From NCBI GenBank assembly GCA_963828855.1, contig CAWHGB010000002.1, forward strand, positions 868,001-932,000: DNA of 64,000 nt, given 5' to 3'. The position numbers and the translations under genes are program-made. The notes beneath the pieces are model-generated. The model had not been told where the DNA came from and did not search any database. It saw only the letters and a list, made by a program, of their open reading frames with translations. Origin of the DNA: CAVVEQ01 sp963828855 (lineage in GTDB: Bacteria; Chloroflexota; Anaerolineae; Anaerolineales; Anaerolineaceae). Shown here piece by piece: positions 50,524 to 60,779 of the stretch (its first letter is position 1; each line of letters begins with the position of its first letter).

Positions 50524-52577
50524 TCGATTTGATATTCATTCAGAGCCCCGCGGTCACCCGCAGGGAGATGTTAGTGTTTGGCCTTATTTTTACGCTTAGT
50601 CTTGTCCTCGTTTTCCTCAGCTTGCAAAGATTCATAAAACCTGCCTTCCAAAGGAATCCGCATAAAACCAGCCTGCTGATCAGCAGCGCGGTATTCGCCT
50701 CGATAACCTGCTACCTAGTGAGTGGATTGATTTTTGACTGGCGATTGGTACCAAAGCAGGCCGTGACCGTTGAGGTCTCGAACGAGAAGAACCCTTTATC
50801 CTCTGCCCATGAGGTAAATTTGTCGATCTTCGAGTCAAATTTCGGGGTTCTGAGTTTCAATGAATTCACTCAAAGCGATGAGTGGGTTAGAACCGGGAAA
50901 TCCAGGCTTGAAAATGGGGGTAAAACTGGCGCAACGCTTGAATGGCAGGGACGGCCGGGCGCCTTTCTCAGGTACACATTCTTAACCGGACCGGATGCGG
51001 GTATCGTTCAGTTCTCCTCCAGCCAGGGAGTGGATAGTCTCGATCTATTTTCCTCAACACCCGGGGAAACTTCCTGGGAGGTCAGGTATCCAATTCCGAC
51101 CAGCGCGTATTTGATCCCGCTACTTGCTATCTGGGTTTTTTGTTTCTGTGTTTACCTGGTTCTCGGGCTTGTGGTCTTCCCGTTTACCGAAACCCAGAGA
51201 TCGGTGCACCCGCGTTATTGGCTTCTATTCACCCTGCCCATGGTATTGGTTTGGGGGTTCTACCTGCTCACTTACTGGCCGGGGGTGATGAGCCCGGATT
51301 CCATCGTCCAGTGGGGTCAGATCCTCAGCGGGAAATTCACAGATACGCACCCTGCCATCCACACCATGCTGCTCTGGATGCTCACCCGCGGCACACTCTC
51401 CCCTGCGCCGATTGCCATCGCGCAGATCCTGCTGGTGAGCTTTTCCGTCGCCTGGGGGCTGGGACTGCTGTATGAAATGGGGTTAAATCTGCCTGCCGCC
51501 TGGCTTCTGGCGGTGGTGTTTGCCTTTTCACCCATCAACAGCACCATCACCATTTCGATCTGGAAGGATATTCCCTATTCTGCTGCGCTTTTCCTCTTTT
51601 CCGTCCAGGTGTTGAAGATCATTCTTTCCAATGGTGAATGGCTGAACCGGCGGCTTAATTTACTGGCAATTTTCGTCACAGGGTTGAGCGTCATGCTCTT
51701 CCGGCACAACGGCATCCCGGTTCCGATCCTTAGCCTGGTGGTTCTCATCTTCTTCTACCGCCCGAAATTACTGCGAATTGGGGCCGTGATCGTGGCCATG
51801 ATCGTTTCCTGGCTGGTCATCCGCGGTCCGATCTATGATCTGGCAGGTGTCTCCAAGGCAGGTGGGCTGGAAAGCGCACAGATGATCCATCACATCTCTG
51901 CCCATGTGATTGAAGGAAGTCCCCTGACAGCAGAAGAGCAATCCCTGGCAGATATCCTATTGCCTGATAAGGTGTGGGATTACAACTGCTGCCGGATCGA
52001 CGAGACTGACAGCGTTCCGGGTTTTTCCTGGGGACGCCTGGCTGACCATCCGACCGAGACGAGAAGCCTCTTCCTCATGCTGTTGGCCAAAGAGCCGATG
52101 TCGACCTGCAGGATCTGGCCTGCCGCTCGCAGATCGTCTGGGCGTATAAAGGCACCTGCGGAATGGTGGTCACCCGAACGATCAGCCACAACCGCCAGAT
52201 CACCGATAATCCCTACGGGTCTGGTTCCCCAACCAGTACTACCTCAGGCAAATGTTTACCTGACAAACCTCTATAACACGGTGTTTTTTATCCCCAGGCT
52301 GCAGTTCTACTGGTACCCGGTGATTTATTTAATCCTTGTGATTTTGGGATCAATCCTGCTTTCAATTTGGAAAGGAATCCGGAATGGGTTTCTCTTCTGC
52401 GTTCCCGCGGTCATCCAATCGCTCGTGCTGGCGCTGGTCAGTCTAAATGCAGCTGATTTCCGTTATCAATATGGAGTCTTCCTTCTTGGGTTATTCAGTC
52501 TTGGATTAATCGCCATCGCGGTCAACTCCCGTTTCTCCAAAAAAGCATCTGCACGGAAAAACCATTCTCCCCTATAA
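50454..52577 (+). CDS. Large membrane protein, GT-C-like/DUF6020 type
   Basis: About 707 residues with a promoter box TATAAT at 50413-50418. About 14 membrane segments, a soluble beta-rich domain at 105-215, then GVMSPDSIVQWGQILSGKFTDTHP with an acidic-His motif in the first extracellular loop as in GT-C glycosyltransferases and DUF6020 proteins. HPAIHTMLLWML, INSTITISIWKDIPYSA and a later CRIDETDSV-like loop complete the pattern. At least two compensating frameshifts between about 52,085 and 52,265 replace a stretch that should read VDLQDLACRSQIVWAYKGT, then CGMVVTRTISHNRQ. Probably transfers a sugar from a lipid carrier at the outer face. Confidence 0.75.
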   Translation: MAAIFRNKNFYLALAFSALFAYLIDLIFIQSPAVTRREMLVFGLIFTLSLVLVFLSLQRFIKPAFQRNPHKTSLLISSAVFASITCYLVSGLIFDWRLVPKQAVTVEVSNEKNPLSSAHEVNLSIFESNFGVLSFNEFTQSDEWVRTGKSRLENGGKTGATLEWQGRPGAFLRYTFLTGPDAGIVQFSSSQGVDSLDLFSSTPGETSWEVRYPIPTSAYLIPLLAIWVFCFCVYLVLGLVVFPFTETQRSVHPRYWLLFTLPMVLVWGFYLLTYWPGVMSPDSIVQWGQILSGKFTDTHPAIHTMLLWMLTRGTLSPAPIAIAQILLVSFSVAWGLGLLYEMGLNLPAAWLLAVVFAFSPINSTITISIWKDIPYSAALFLFSVQVLKIILSNGEWLNRRLNLLAIFVTGLSVMLFRHNGIPVPILSLVVLIFFYRPKLLRIGAVIVAMIVSWLVIRGPIYDLAGVSKAGGLESAQMIHHISAHVIEGSPLTAEEQSLADILLPDKVWDYNCCRIDETDSVPGFSWGRLADHPTETRSLFLMLLAKEPMSTCRIWPAARRSSGRIKAPAEWWSPERSATTARSPIIPTGLVPQPVLPQANVYLTNLYNTVFFIPRLQFYWYPVIYLILVILGSILLSIWKGIRNGFLFCVPAVIQSLVLALVSLNAADFRYQYGVFLLGLFSLGLIAIAVNSRFSKKASARKNHSPL

Positions 52578-52622
52578 TTATTTCTCGCGTATACTAAACG
52601 GATTCTCCACAGGAGAGATGTC

Positions 52623-53585
52623 ATGTTGAAATTGATTGTGGTCATCCCTGCATTATAATGAAGAAGCGACCATCCGCGAGGTTCTGGAGCGGATGCCTGA
52701 CCTTCGGAAATCAAGATTCGTCTGACGCCTGTTGTGATCGACGATGGCTCCATCGATCGAACCGCGCAGATCGCGAGGGAGTGCGGTGCGGTGGTGATCA
52801 GCCACGGTACCAATCAGGGCGTCGGCAAAGTCCTTTCACGACGGGTTGGAGTACGCGCTCGAAGAGAACGCGGATATCCTGGTCAATATCGATGCCGATC
52901 TACAGTACGCTCCCGAGGATATCCGGCTCCTGATCCAGCCCATCCTGGAAAACAAGGCGGATTTCGTCACCGCCGACAGGTTCACCCAGGCGGACGGAAA
53001 ACAGGTACGTCCCGACGGATATGTCCAGGACGAAGTACTGGGGAAACCAGCGGATGACCGGCCTGGTCAACTGGCTGGCTGGAACCCGTCTTGGGGATGT
53101 CTCCAGCGGGTTCCGGGCGATCAACCGCGAGGCGATCCTGAACTTAAACCTCTCCGGAAAATACACCTACACCCACGAGACGATCATCGACCTGGCTATG
53201 AAAGACCTGCGCCTTGTCTCCATCCCGATCCAGGTGAAATACTTTCCGGAAAGAAAATCCAGGGTTGCCGGGAACCTCATTCAGTACACGAACCGGGCAC
53301 TGCGTATCATCTTCAAGGCATTCCGGGATTACCGCCCATTCTATTTCTTCTCATTGCTGGCAGCATTGCCGTTGATCCTGGGTGGGATTTCGCTCCTTTT
53401 CACGCTGATCCATTTCATTCAACACGGGTGGTTTTACCCCATATATATTCGTCGCGTTCACAGGAATCTACCTGTTTTCTCTGGGGCTGATCCTGATCAT
53501 CATCGGATTTTTGGCGGATATTTTGGTCGGGATACGGCTCACGGGGGAGAGGCAGCTTTATTTGTTGAAGAAGAACCGAAAATAG
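52623..53585 (+). CDS. GT2 family glycosyltransferase (dolichol-phosphate-mannose-synthase-like)
   Basis: Start ATG 52623 behind CAGGAGAGATGTC. About 319 residues are recovered through five frame corrections (near 52,654, 52,707, 52,832, 53,018 and 53,450). Pieces in order: VVIPAYNEEATIREVLE, VVIDDGSIDRTAQIA, NQGVGKAFHDGLEYAL, ILVNIDADLQYAPEDI (DxD), SSGFRAINREAIL, THETIIDLA; then two C-terminal membrane segments ending IRLTGERQLYLLKKNRK. Transfers a sugar from a nucleotide to a lipid or glycan. So many breaks in one gene could also mean real decay, but every correction is one base. Confidence 0.8.
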
Positions 53586-53614
53586 AGGTTAGATTTGGCC
53601 AGTTCGAAAGTGGA

Positions 53615-55955
53615 ATGACCTCACAGCACAGAAAATACCTTGGTTCCTATCGATCTTCGTATTTTGGCTATTCCCTGATCGATTCCATGTCAGACAGAAT
53701 GCCGCCTCCGGCGGAATTATTTCCACGCTCTTGGTCGATGCATTCCGTCAAAAGAAGATCGATGGAGCGCTTTATTGCGCGATCACCTATCGTCGATGGT
53801 TCTGTCGATGCCGGAATTCTTCATTGCAAAAACCGAGGAGGAAATTCCTCAGTCGCAGGGGAGCAAATACATCGCCACCCTGTTTTCGTTCAAAGCCATC
53901 CCGATGATCAGGGAATTTCCCGGACACCTGGCAGTTGTTTGCCTGCCCTGCGATGCGCTGCTTCTGAAACGAACCAGGCTGGCGGAACCCGAGGTGGATG
54001 CGAAAATTGCCCTGGTGATCACCCTGTTCTGTGGTCATAACTCGGAGAAGGAACTCACCGACCTGGTGATCAACAAGCTGAATAAAACGAAGCAGCCTGT
54101 TTCTGCCTACCGCTACCGGTTCGGTCATTGGCGGGGAAACTTAAAACTGGATTTGGGTGACGGAAGTTCGATCGTCAAGCCTTTCAGCACCTTCAGCGAT
54201 TATCAGAACTTGTATTTCTACGCGCAAAAAAAATGCCTGCTGTGCGGCGACCAGACCGGATTCGATAGCGATATCGCCATCGGGGATATCTGGTCGCTCA
54301 AGATGAAGAGCAACCCCATCAAACACAACGCCATCCTTGTTCGCACCGAGCGGGGCGAGGAGGCGATCCAGGGCTTGGTTGAAAGGGATCTTGCCAATAT
54401 TTTCGCGGTTCCAATCACGGAGCTGATCGCCGGTCAATCCCGATCGCTCCCCTTGCACGCAAGCGTTAATGCCCGTGTGTGGGCGGCGAAAAAATTCGGT
54501 ATGAATTTCAAACCCGTTTCAGACGAAAAACCCACACTTTTGGAAAAAGCCATCGCCTGGGTGATCCTGTTCAATTTTTCAATTTCGCACAGCAAAAAAT
54601 GGCAGGGGATCATCCCACGCTTGCCAAAATTCATCGTCAAACTGTATTTATATGCTTTCAAAGGCTTGCAGGTATTTCAACGCCCGAGGCGGGTGACCCA
54701 TTCCATCGGGATCATTGGCGGATCGATCTGGGGCAACCGCGGTGCAGAAGCCATGCTCGTGACCACGATCGGTAAACTCAAAGAGAAATATCCGGACGCG
54801 GAGTTCAAAGTTTTCTCGATTTATCCAGGGAAGGATCGGGCATTGATCCACGATCCTAAAATCCAGTTGCTGAGCAGCAAACCACTTTCATTGCTGCTTC
54901 TGTATTTACCTTTTTCGATTTTGTATTGGTTATTTTCGAAATTGGGAATCCGGTTTTGGGTACCAGCTTCGGTGAGGCGACTGCTTGAATGTTCTGTGCT
55001 TTATGATATCGGCGGGATCACTTTTGCAGAACGTGGGCTTGTTCTCGCCTATAATATCCTGACACTCTGGCCGGCATTGCTGCTCGGGGTTCCGGTTGTG
55101 AAATTATCCCAGGCTGTAGGACCCTTTAGTTCCCCTATTAATAGGTTTTTCGCCCGGCTTTTTCTGCCCAAATGCAAGAAGATATATCCCCGGGGGGAGA
55201 TGTCTGCCGAATACCTCGCCAGCTTGAATTTACAGAAAGAACCTTCCCCTGTGTCAGCGGATATCGCTTTTTTGTACGATCCGGAATATTCACTTTCCAC
55301 AGAAAATGCTGAGAAAGTCAACCAGCTTACTCAAAAAATGGCGAAATGGAAGGAAAAGGGTTCGAAAGTTATCATTTTTTCACCAAGCACTGTAGTGATG
55401 AAGAAAATGACAAGTCCGAAATATGAGAATTTGATCCTGGATATCATTCGTAAATTGGATCACTCGGGGTTCAACTTCGTCTTTCTGCCGAATTCAAATC
55501 GGGCGGAGAGCGACAAAGCTCAAAATAATGATATTCTGGCTGTGAAGAAGGTCCGGGAAGGTGGAGAAAAATCATTTCCCGATGATTTACGGACCAGGAT
55601 CGAATGGGTCGATTGGGATCTAAACACGGCTGGGCTCCGACAAATCATTTCGGGAGCATCCTTGATCGTGACATCCCGTTTTCATGGAATGATCGCTGCG
55701 CTCTCACTGGCTGTTCCGGTGTATGTGATCGGTTGGTCCCATAAATACAGGGAGGTGCTGCGGAGTTTCCAAATGGAAGATTTCCTCCGGGATTATAAAA
55801 ATGTGGATGCGGAAGGCATGGCCAAGGAAATATTGCAGGAACTTGGGCTTGAAAAAGAGCTGCGGAAGCGGATCAACAAGGAACTGCCCCAAATAATTCT
55901 CTCGTCAAGCCGGCAATTTGATGAGATGGAATTGGAATTCAGTGAATCGAAATAA
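53615..55955 (+). CDS. Fusion of FrhB-like iron-sulfur flavoprotein and polysaccharide pyruvyltransferase
   Basis: About 780 residues. Starts MTSQHRKYLGSY; two single-base deletions near 53,692 and 53,792 must be restored (DSMVRQNAASGGIIST; then VLSMPEFFIAKTEEE). Domain 1 (1-360) is FrhB_N/C of the coenzyme F420-reducing hydrogenase beta family: CLPCDALLLKR, TLFCGHNSEKE, KKCLLCGDQTGFDSDIAIGD. Domain 2 (from IGIIGGSIWGNRGAEAML, about 365) is a WcaK/PssM-type pyruvyltransferase: KLSQAVGPFSSPINRFFAR, SADIAFLYDPE, LIVTSRFHGMIAALSLAVP. The FrhB part in such clusters is not part of a hydrogenase. Probably modifies a surface glycan. Confidence 0.85.
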
Positions 55956-56865
55956 AGCACTTCAATACCTGAAGTGGGTTTGGGTAGTTGCCATCATCGT
56001 TTTTATCGGTATTTTTTTCTACCGGAATCTTCCGGAAGCCATTCAATATTTAAAATCAATCCCGTTCTGGATGGTGCTTGTTTCTTCCGCTTGTATCACC
56101 CTAGCAAAACTATTAATCGTATATCTCGCCCTGCTTTCGGTGAATACAGGTGAATGGCGACCTTCCTACTTGTACATGTTTACAATTTTTACGGTTTCAC
56201 AACTTGGAAAATATATCCCGGGAAGCATTTGGCATTTTGCTGCCAGGATCAATGCGTACAAAGAAAACGCTCTCTCAAATAAGAAAACTGCCCAGGTCAT
56301 GTTGATCGAAAATATATGGCTGGTAACCGGGGCTGCGTCGTTTGGAATTTTAAGTCTCGCGATCCATCATAAGATTTCCGGGGACCCGCAGCTATTTTTC
56401 ATTCCGCTCCCCGAATGGCTTTGGAACCTAATGCCGTTGCTGGTTTTAATCCTTTGGGTGATCGGGTTATTCCTTCTGGACCGGCGATATCCAACAAGCA
56501 CAAACGGTCTGACAATATCCAGGGTCTTCCTGTTGATCCTGGTTCAGGCGGGCATATGGCTCTTCTTGGGATTAAGCTATTATCTCCTTTTCCCGAACGT
56601 GGGCGGTCAGAACTTTTTTCTTATTTTGGGTGGATATGCATTGAGTTGGATCGCTGGATATGTTGTGATTTTCGCGCCCGGCGGGATTGGAGTGCGGGAA
56701 TCTGTCCAGGTTTTCCTTTTTTCCTCCATTGCCACCCCCCAGCAGGTTGTGATCGTTTCCCTTATGCACCGCATGGTATATACGATCATTGAAGTGCTGT
56801 TGGGCGTGGTTGGCTACTTATTATCCAAAAGAGCTACTCCCGACCAAAACGTGATTCCCGGGTAA
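55942..56865 (+). CDS. LPG-synthase-type membrane protein (UPF0104/AglD-like)
   Basis: About 307 residues with eight membrane segments. Motifs: FTVSQLGKYIPGSIWHFAAR (conserved KYxPGSxW), VMLIENIWLVTGAASFG and VIFAPGGIGVREAVQ-type APGGIGVRESVQVFL near the end. Family members move or modify lipids or assist lipid-linked sugar transfer. GTG at 55942 is preferred; it overlaps the end of the previous gene by 14 bases. Last gene of the surface-glycan module. Confidence 0.85.
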   Translation: MNRNKALQYLKWVWVVAIIVFIGIFFYRNLPEAIQYLKSIPFWMVLVSSACITLAKLLIVYLALLSVNTGEWRPSYLYMFTIFTVSQLGKYIPGSIWHFAARINAYKENALSNKKTAQVMLIENIWLVTGAASFGILSLAIHHKISGDPQLFFIPLPEWLWNLMPLLVLILWVIGLFLLDRRYPTSTNGLTISRVFLLILVQAGIWLFLGLSYYLLFPNVGGQNFFLILGGYALSWIAGYVVIFAPGGIGVRESVQVFLFSSIATPQQVVIVSLMHRMVYTIIEVLLGVVGYLLSKRATPDQNVIPG

Positions 56866-56926
56866 AATTAGCCCTTCGTACCTGATTTCCCGGTGGGGGA
56901 TCAGATTTGACTTAGGGATTTATTTT

Positions 56927-57826
56927 ATGTCATCCATGTCCTCCCGCGATTGGACCAAGTTCCTCATCCTCGCCCTCATCTGGGGCTCTTCCTTTATGTG
57001 GATAAAGGTCGCAGTCGCGGATGTTAGTCCATTCGTCCTGGTCACCTTCCGCGTGTTCTTCGCCGTGCTGGGGATCCTGGCCATCATCCTTATCACCCGC
57101 GGGAAATTCCCCATGGAGAAGCGCTGGATCGGTGTCTTTGCTTTTTTGGGTTTCTTCAACGTCACATTCCCCTTCCTTCTCATCTCCTGGAGCGAGCAAT
57201 ATATTTCCTCCGGAATGGCTTCCATCCTCAACAGCACCGTCACTCTCTTTACTTTTCTTATCGCATCCTTCTTCATCCCCGAGGAGAGAATGACCTGGCT
57301 AAAGGTACTGGGCATCATCCTGGGGTTTGCCGGCGTGGTGGTCATAAGCCTGGATGATATTGGAAGCGGCCTGGGCAATATGCAGATTGGCGTGTTCGCC
57401 TCTTTGCTCGCTTCCGCCTGTTATGGGGCTGCCAATGTATTCGGTCGGATCAAAACAAAAGGTCTGGAACCTAATGCCCAGGCTTTTGGTCAGCTCACGG
57501 CGGCTTTCATTTTGATCGTACCGGCTGCCATTATATTTGACCCGGCATTCACTCTCCCCAACCAGCCCATTACCTGGTTCGCACTAATCCTCCTGGGATT
57601 ACTGAATACTGCCGTAGCCACCTGGATGTTCTACTCGCTCCTCAATTCTGTCGGTTCCACCCGCACTTCCCTTGTGGCGTATTTCATTCCGCTGGTGGGA
57701 GTCATCCTGGGTATTCTGTTTATGGGCGAAACACTCAGTTGGAATTTGTTCATCGGCGCGCTGATGATCGTTGGCGGGGTGTTGTGGGTGAATTACGGCT
57801 CCCGACTTATAAATAAATATCAATAA
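56927..57826 (+). CDS. EamA/DMT-family transporter
   Basis: 299 residues with ten membrane segments in two EamA repeats. First: WTKFLILALIWGSSFMWIKVA, SEQYISSGMASILNSTVTLF, FIPEERMTWLKVLGIILGFAG; second: GVFASLLASACYGAANVFGR and GSTRTSLVAYFIPLVGVILGI. A drug/metabolite exporter by family; substrate unknown. No signs of regulation. Confidence 0.9.
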   Translation: MSSMSSRDWTKFLILALIWGSSFMWIKVAVADVSPFVLVTFRVFFAVLGILAIILITRGKFPMEKRWIGVFAFLGFFNVTFPFLLISWSEQYISSGMASILNSTVTLFTFLIASFFIPEERMTWLKVLGIILGFAGVVVISLDDIGSGLGNMQIGVFASLLASACYGAANVFGRIKTKGLEPNAQAFGQLTAAFILIVPAAIIFDPAFTLPNQPITWFALILLGLLNTAVATWMFYSLLNSVGSTRTSLVAYFIPLVGVILGILFMGETLSWNLFIGALMIVGGVLWVNYGSRLINKYQ

Positions 57827-57875
57827 AACCGTTCCACTATTTCCATTAACCCAAGGGCGGGGTTAAAATCATTGG

Positions 57876-58790
57876 GTGAACCAAACTCCAATTCACCATT
57901 CTGGTTTTGTTGCGGTAATCGGTCGTCCAAACGTGGGGAAATCCACCCTTGTCAATAACTACCTTGGGCAGTTGATTGCTCCGGTCTCCCCGCGTCCACA
58001 AACCACCCGCCGAAAACAATTGGGTATTCTCACCCTGCCAACTGCTCAAATCGTGTTCATGGATACTCCTGGACTGCACCGGGAAGTGGATCGCCTGGGA
58101 GGATACATGAACTCCGTGGCGGAAGCAGCCCTGCTGGACGCTGATCTGATCCTCTGGCTGGTCGCCGCGGATGAACCTCCTCAACCCGAGGATAAAATGA
58201 TCGCAGAAAAATTGGCCGGTCTAAAGCACATGCCCCCTGTCCTCATGGCGCTCAATAAAAACGATCAAATCAATCCTCAGATCCTCGCCAGCCGGATAAA
58301 ACAATATTCCCAGCTCCTCCCCGGGTCGGAACTCATCCAGGTTTCAGCTCTCACCGGCAACGGCCGGGAGGAACTGCTCGAGAGGATCGTGCAAGCAATG
58401 CCGGAAGGGGAATTATTCTTCGAAAGCGATCAGATCACCGACCTGTACGAAAAGGAGATCGCCGTGGATCTCATCCGCACCGCGGTATTGGATTCACTTC
58501 GGGAGGAAGTACCCTATTCGGTGGCTGTCCGCGTGGAAGATTTTATCGATCGGGATGAGCAAAACTCCTATATCAACGCCACGCTCTTCGTAGAACGGGA
58601 ATCGCAAAAGGGAATCGTGATCGGAAAGGGTGGCGAGATGCTCAAACGAATCGGCAGCCTCGCGCGCAGCAGGATTGAGACCATGACCGGGCGAAAAGTT
58701 TACCTTGATCTGCACGTAAAAGTAGCTCCCAACTGGCGTAATGATCCCGCTGCCCTCCAACGCTTCGGGTATTCCCTGGAAAAACCTTGA
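57876..58790 (+). CDS. era: GTPase Era
   Basis: 304 residues from GTG 57876. G1 GRPNVGKST, G3 MDTPGLHRE, G4 MALNKNDQIN; C-terminal KH domain GIVIGKGGEMLKRIGSLAR. Binds the 3' end of 16S rRNA in 30S assembly. TAAAAT ends six bases before the GTG and there is no ribosome site, so translation may be leaderless. Its TGA overlaps the TTG of the next gene. Confidence 0.97.
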   Translation: MNQTPIHHSGFVAVIGRPNVGKSTLVNNYLGQLIAPVSPRPQTTRRKQLGILTLPTAQIVFMDTPGLHREVDRLGGYMNSVAEAALLDADLILWLVAADEPPQPEDKMIAEKLAGLKHMPPVLMALNKNDQINPQILASRIKQYSQLLPGSELIQVSALTGNGREELLERIVQAMPEGELFFESDQITDLYEKEIAVDLIRTAVLDSLREEVPYSVAVRVEDFIDRDEQNSYINATLFVERESQKGIVIGKGGEMLKRIGSLARSRIETMTGRKVYLDLHVKVAPNWRNDPAALQRFGYSLEKP

Positions 58791-59470
58791 CCGATAATGC
58801 TGTTTATCTGCTCACCATTTGCCTGATGGCGTTGGATTGCTTCGCCGTGGGCACACACCATAACCGCTGGCGGGGTTTCACCAAGCCTGCCGCAATGATT
58901 GCACTGATCATGTGGTTCAGCATGACCGGATTGTGGCAGGGCGATCTGGTTTGGTTTGGGATTGCCCTGGTCCTTTCCCTGCTGGGGGATATTTTCCTCC
59001 TTTTCCCCTTCCGCTTGTTTACCGCTGGGTTGGCAGCATTTTCCCTGGCGCAGGTATTTTATATTATCGGCTTGAATTCATCGGGGGATTCATTCTATCC
59101 CTCAACGTTTTTAATCCTGATAGTGGTTATTTTAATTGCTGTGCTGGATTTTCGCCCTATCGTTAGTAGGATCCGCACGCACTCCTCCTTGCGGAAGCTT
59201 CTCCTCCCGGTCATTTTCTATGCGATTTTGCTCAGCGTGATGCTTTTTTCCTCCTGGCTTACCTTCCATCGCAGTAGCTGGCAGGGAACCTCTGCAGTGC
59301 TCACCGCTTTCGGCGGCAGCTTGTTTTTCGCCTCGGATTCATTACTTGCCCGCGAGAAATTCATCCGACCGATGAAATTCGGGGGTGTGCTGGTGATGGT
59401 CACCTACTTTTTGGGGCAATTGCTGCTAGCAACAGGTTCAGTGCTGCATTTCCTGGGAGGTATGGGATGA
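58787..59470 (+). CDS. YhhN/TMEM86 family membrane protein (lysoplasmalogenase-like)
   Basis: 227 residues, TTG start overlapping the era stop. About eight membrane segments. LVLSLLGDIFLLFPFRLFTAGLAAFSLAQVFYI carries the conserved acidic position in the family core; the second half has GGSLFFASDSLLAREKF. Eukaryotic and some bacterial members hydrolyse vinyl-ether lysolipids. Coupled to era and to the small membrane gene downstream (ATGA overlap). Confidence 0.85.
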   Translation: MTDNAVYLLTICLMALDCFAVGTHHNRWRGFTKPAAMIALIMWFSMTGLWQGDLVWFGIALVLSLLGDIFLLFPFRLFTAGLAAFSLAQVFYIIGLNSSGDSFYPSTFLILIVVILIAVLDFRPIVSRIRTHSSLRKLLLPVIFYAILLSVMLFSSWLTFHRSSWQGTSAVLTAFGGSLFFASDSLLAREKFIRPMKFGGVLVMVTYFLGQLLLATGSVLHFLGGMG

Positions 59471-59892
59471 AACTGTGGATTTCCCGTATTCTAATCGGCC
59501 TGGTTTTGCTGGATAATCTCCAGGCAGCGGTTCAATTTATCTCCACCCCAGGTGGATTTACCCAAGCCTTCGACCTGGCTGGACCAGCTGGATTAGCCGC
59601 TATTCGGAGTATTGGAATTCTCTTCCTGATGTGGTGTGTTCCATATGCATTCGCGATGGTGCATCCCATCCGTTTCAGGGTCTCCCTTATCGAAGCGTGT
59701 GTTATGCAGACGATTGGTTTGGTCGGAGAGTCGATCTTATTATTAAACTTACCCGTAGGTTTGATGAATTCCCCCTCCAGCCTTCAACGATTCATCATCT
59801 TCGATGCTATTGGGTTGATCCTGTTGCTTATTGCCTTCGGGCTCACCTTTAGCGTCCAGTCTTTACGGGAGACTGGCACATCTAAGACTTAA
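59467..59892 (+). CDS. Small membrane protein of unknown function
   Basis: 141 residues; ATG overlaps the preceding TGA. Four membrane segments (ISRILIGLVLLDNLQAAVQF, SIGILFLMWCVPYAFAMVHP, MQTIGLVGESILLLNLP, FIIFDAIGLILLLIAFGLTF). Not recognised. It overlaps the convergent YitT gene by 11 bases. Confidence 0.7.
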   Translation: MKLWISRILIGLVLLDNLQAAVQFISTPGGFTQAFDLAGPAGLAAIRSIGILFLMWCVPYAFAMVHPIRFRVSLIEACVMQTIGLVGESILLLNLPVGLMNSPSSLQRFIIFDAIGLILLLIAFGLTFSVQSLRETGTSKT

Positions 59893-60760
59893 GCGGACGG
59901 AAACCCTCCCCCAACGCTTCATGGGCCGTGCCGATCACCATAAACGCATTCGGATCGGCTTCGTGAACCAACTCTTTCAATTGGTTTACTTCAGATCGGG
60001 TCACGACGCAATATAATACCGGCCTTTCCGTCCCGGAGTATCCCCCTTTTCCCTGCAAGATGGTTACGCCCCGCTCCAGCGTCTGGGTGATCTCGGTGAT
60101 CACTGCCTCAGGTGCGGATGTGATGATCATCGCGGTTCTAAAAATACTTGATCCTTCGGAGGCCATTTCCGCAGCCAAACCACTTACGTAGATCACCACC
60201 AACCCGTAGAGAGCCTTTTCCCAACCGAAGGTGAAACCGCCTGCCAGGACCACGATGGTATCCGTGATCAGGTAGGATTGGGAAATGGGAATGGCGAACC
60301 TGGAGTTCAGGATCCTGCCCAGAATATCGCTCCCTCCGCTTGTGCCCCTGCCGCGATAGACCAATCCAAGCCCAATCCCCAGTAGAACCCCGCCAAAAAG
60401 TGCATTGAGAAAGTTATCCTGGGTGATCCCCTGCGCAGGGATGAAGAACGCCAGGAAATCCGTGAGGAAGGAAAAAACCGCGATCGCCAGCGCGGTCCGT
60501 ATGGCGAACCTGGCACCACCTAAAAATCGCCAGCCCAGCAGGAAAAGGGGAATGTTCCCCACAAAGACCATCAAGCCGATAGGCCAGCCTGTGTAATAGT
60601 TGATAATCTGGGCGCCTCCGCTGATCCCGCCCGATACCAGCTGCCCGGGGATCAGGAAAAGCCTCATCGCAAGTGCTTGAATCAATGCACCCAGAAGGAT
60701 GAAGGCGTATTCCTTCACCAACTTCCAGCTAAAATGTTCGCGCTTAATCAGATTTTGCAT
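59882..60760 (-). CDS. YitT family membrane protein (DUF161/DUF2179)
   Basis: About 292 residues from ATG 60760; a GTG start at 60808 is possible. N-terminal five-helix part has LVSGGISGGAQIINYYTGWP and LGLVYRGRGTSGGSDILGRI; C-terminal soluble DUF2179 is LERGVTILQGKGGYSGTERPVLYCVV then VHEADPNAFMVI. Function unknown. It follows galK by 19 bases on the same strand. Confidence 0.92.
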   Translation of the reverse strand: MQNLIKREHFSWKLVKEYAFILLGALIQALAMRLFLIPGQLVSGGISGGAQIINYYTGWPIGLMVFVGNIPLFLLGWRFLGGARFAIRTALAIAVFSFLTDFLAFFIPAQGITQDNFLNALFGGVLLGIGLGLVYRGRGTSGGSDILGRILNSRFAIPISQSYLITDTIVVLAGGFTFGWEKALYGLVVIYVSGLAAEMASEGSSIFRTAMIITSAPEAVITEITQTLERGVTILQGKGGYSGTERPVLYCVVTRSEVNQLKELVHEADPNAFMVIGTAHEALGEGFRPLKS

Positions 60761-60779
60761 AAAACAATTATCAAAATGA

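Noticed and set aside
52623..53585. GT2 glycosyltransferase as a genuine pseudogene
   Set aside because: All five breaks are repaired by one base each and all motifs are intact, like the broken essential genes; kept as a CDS with a caution.
53615..54690. F420-reducing hydrogenase subunit as evidence for F420 metabolism
   Set aside because: No other hydrogenase or F420 gene is near; the FrhB domain is fused to a pyruvyltransferase in a glycan cluster.
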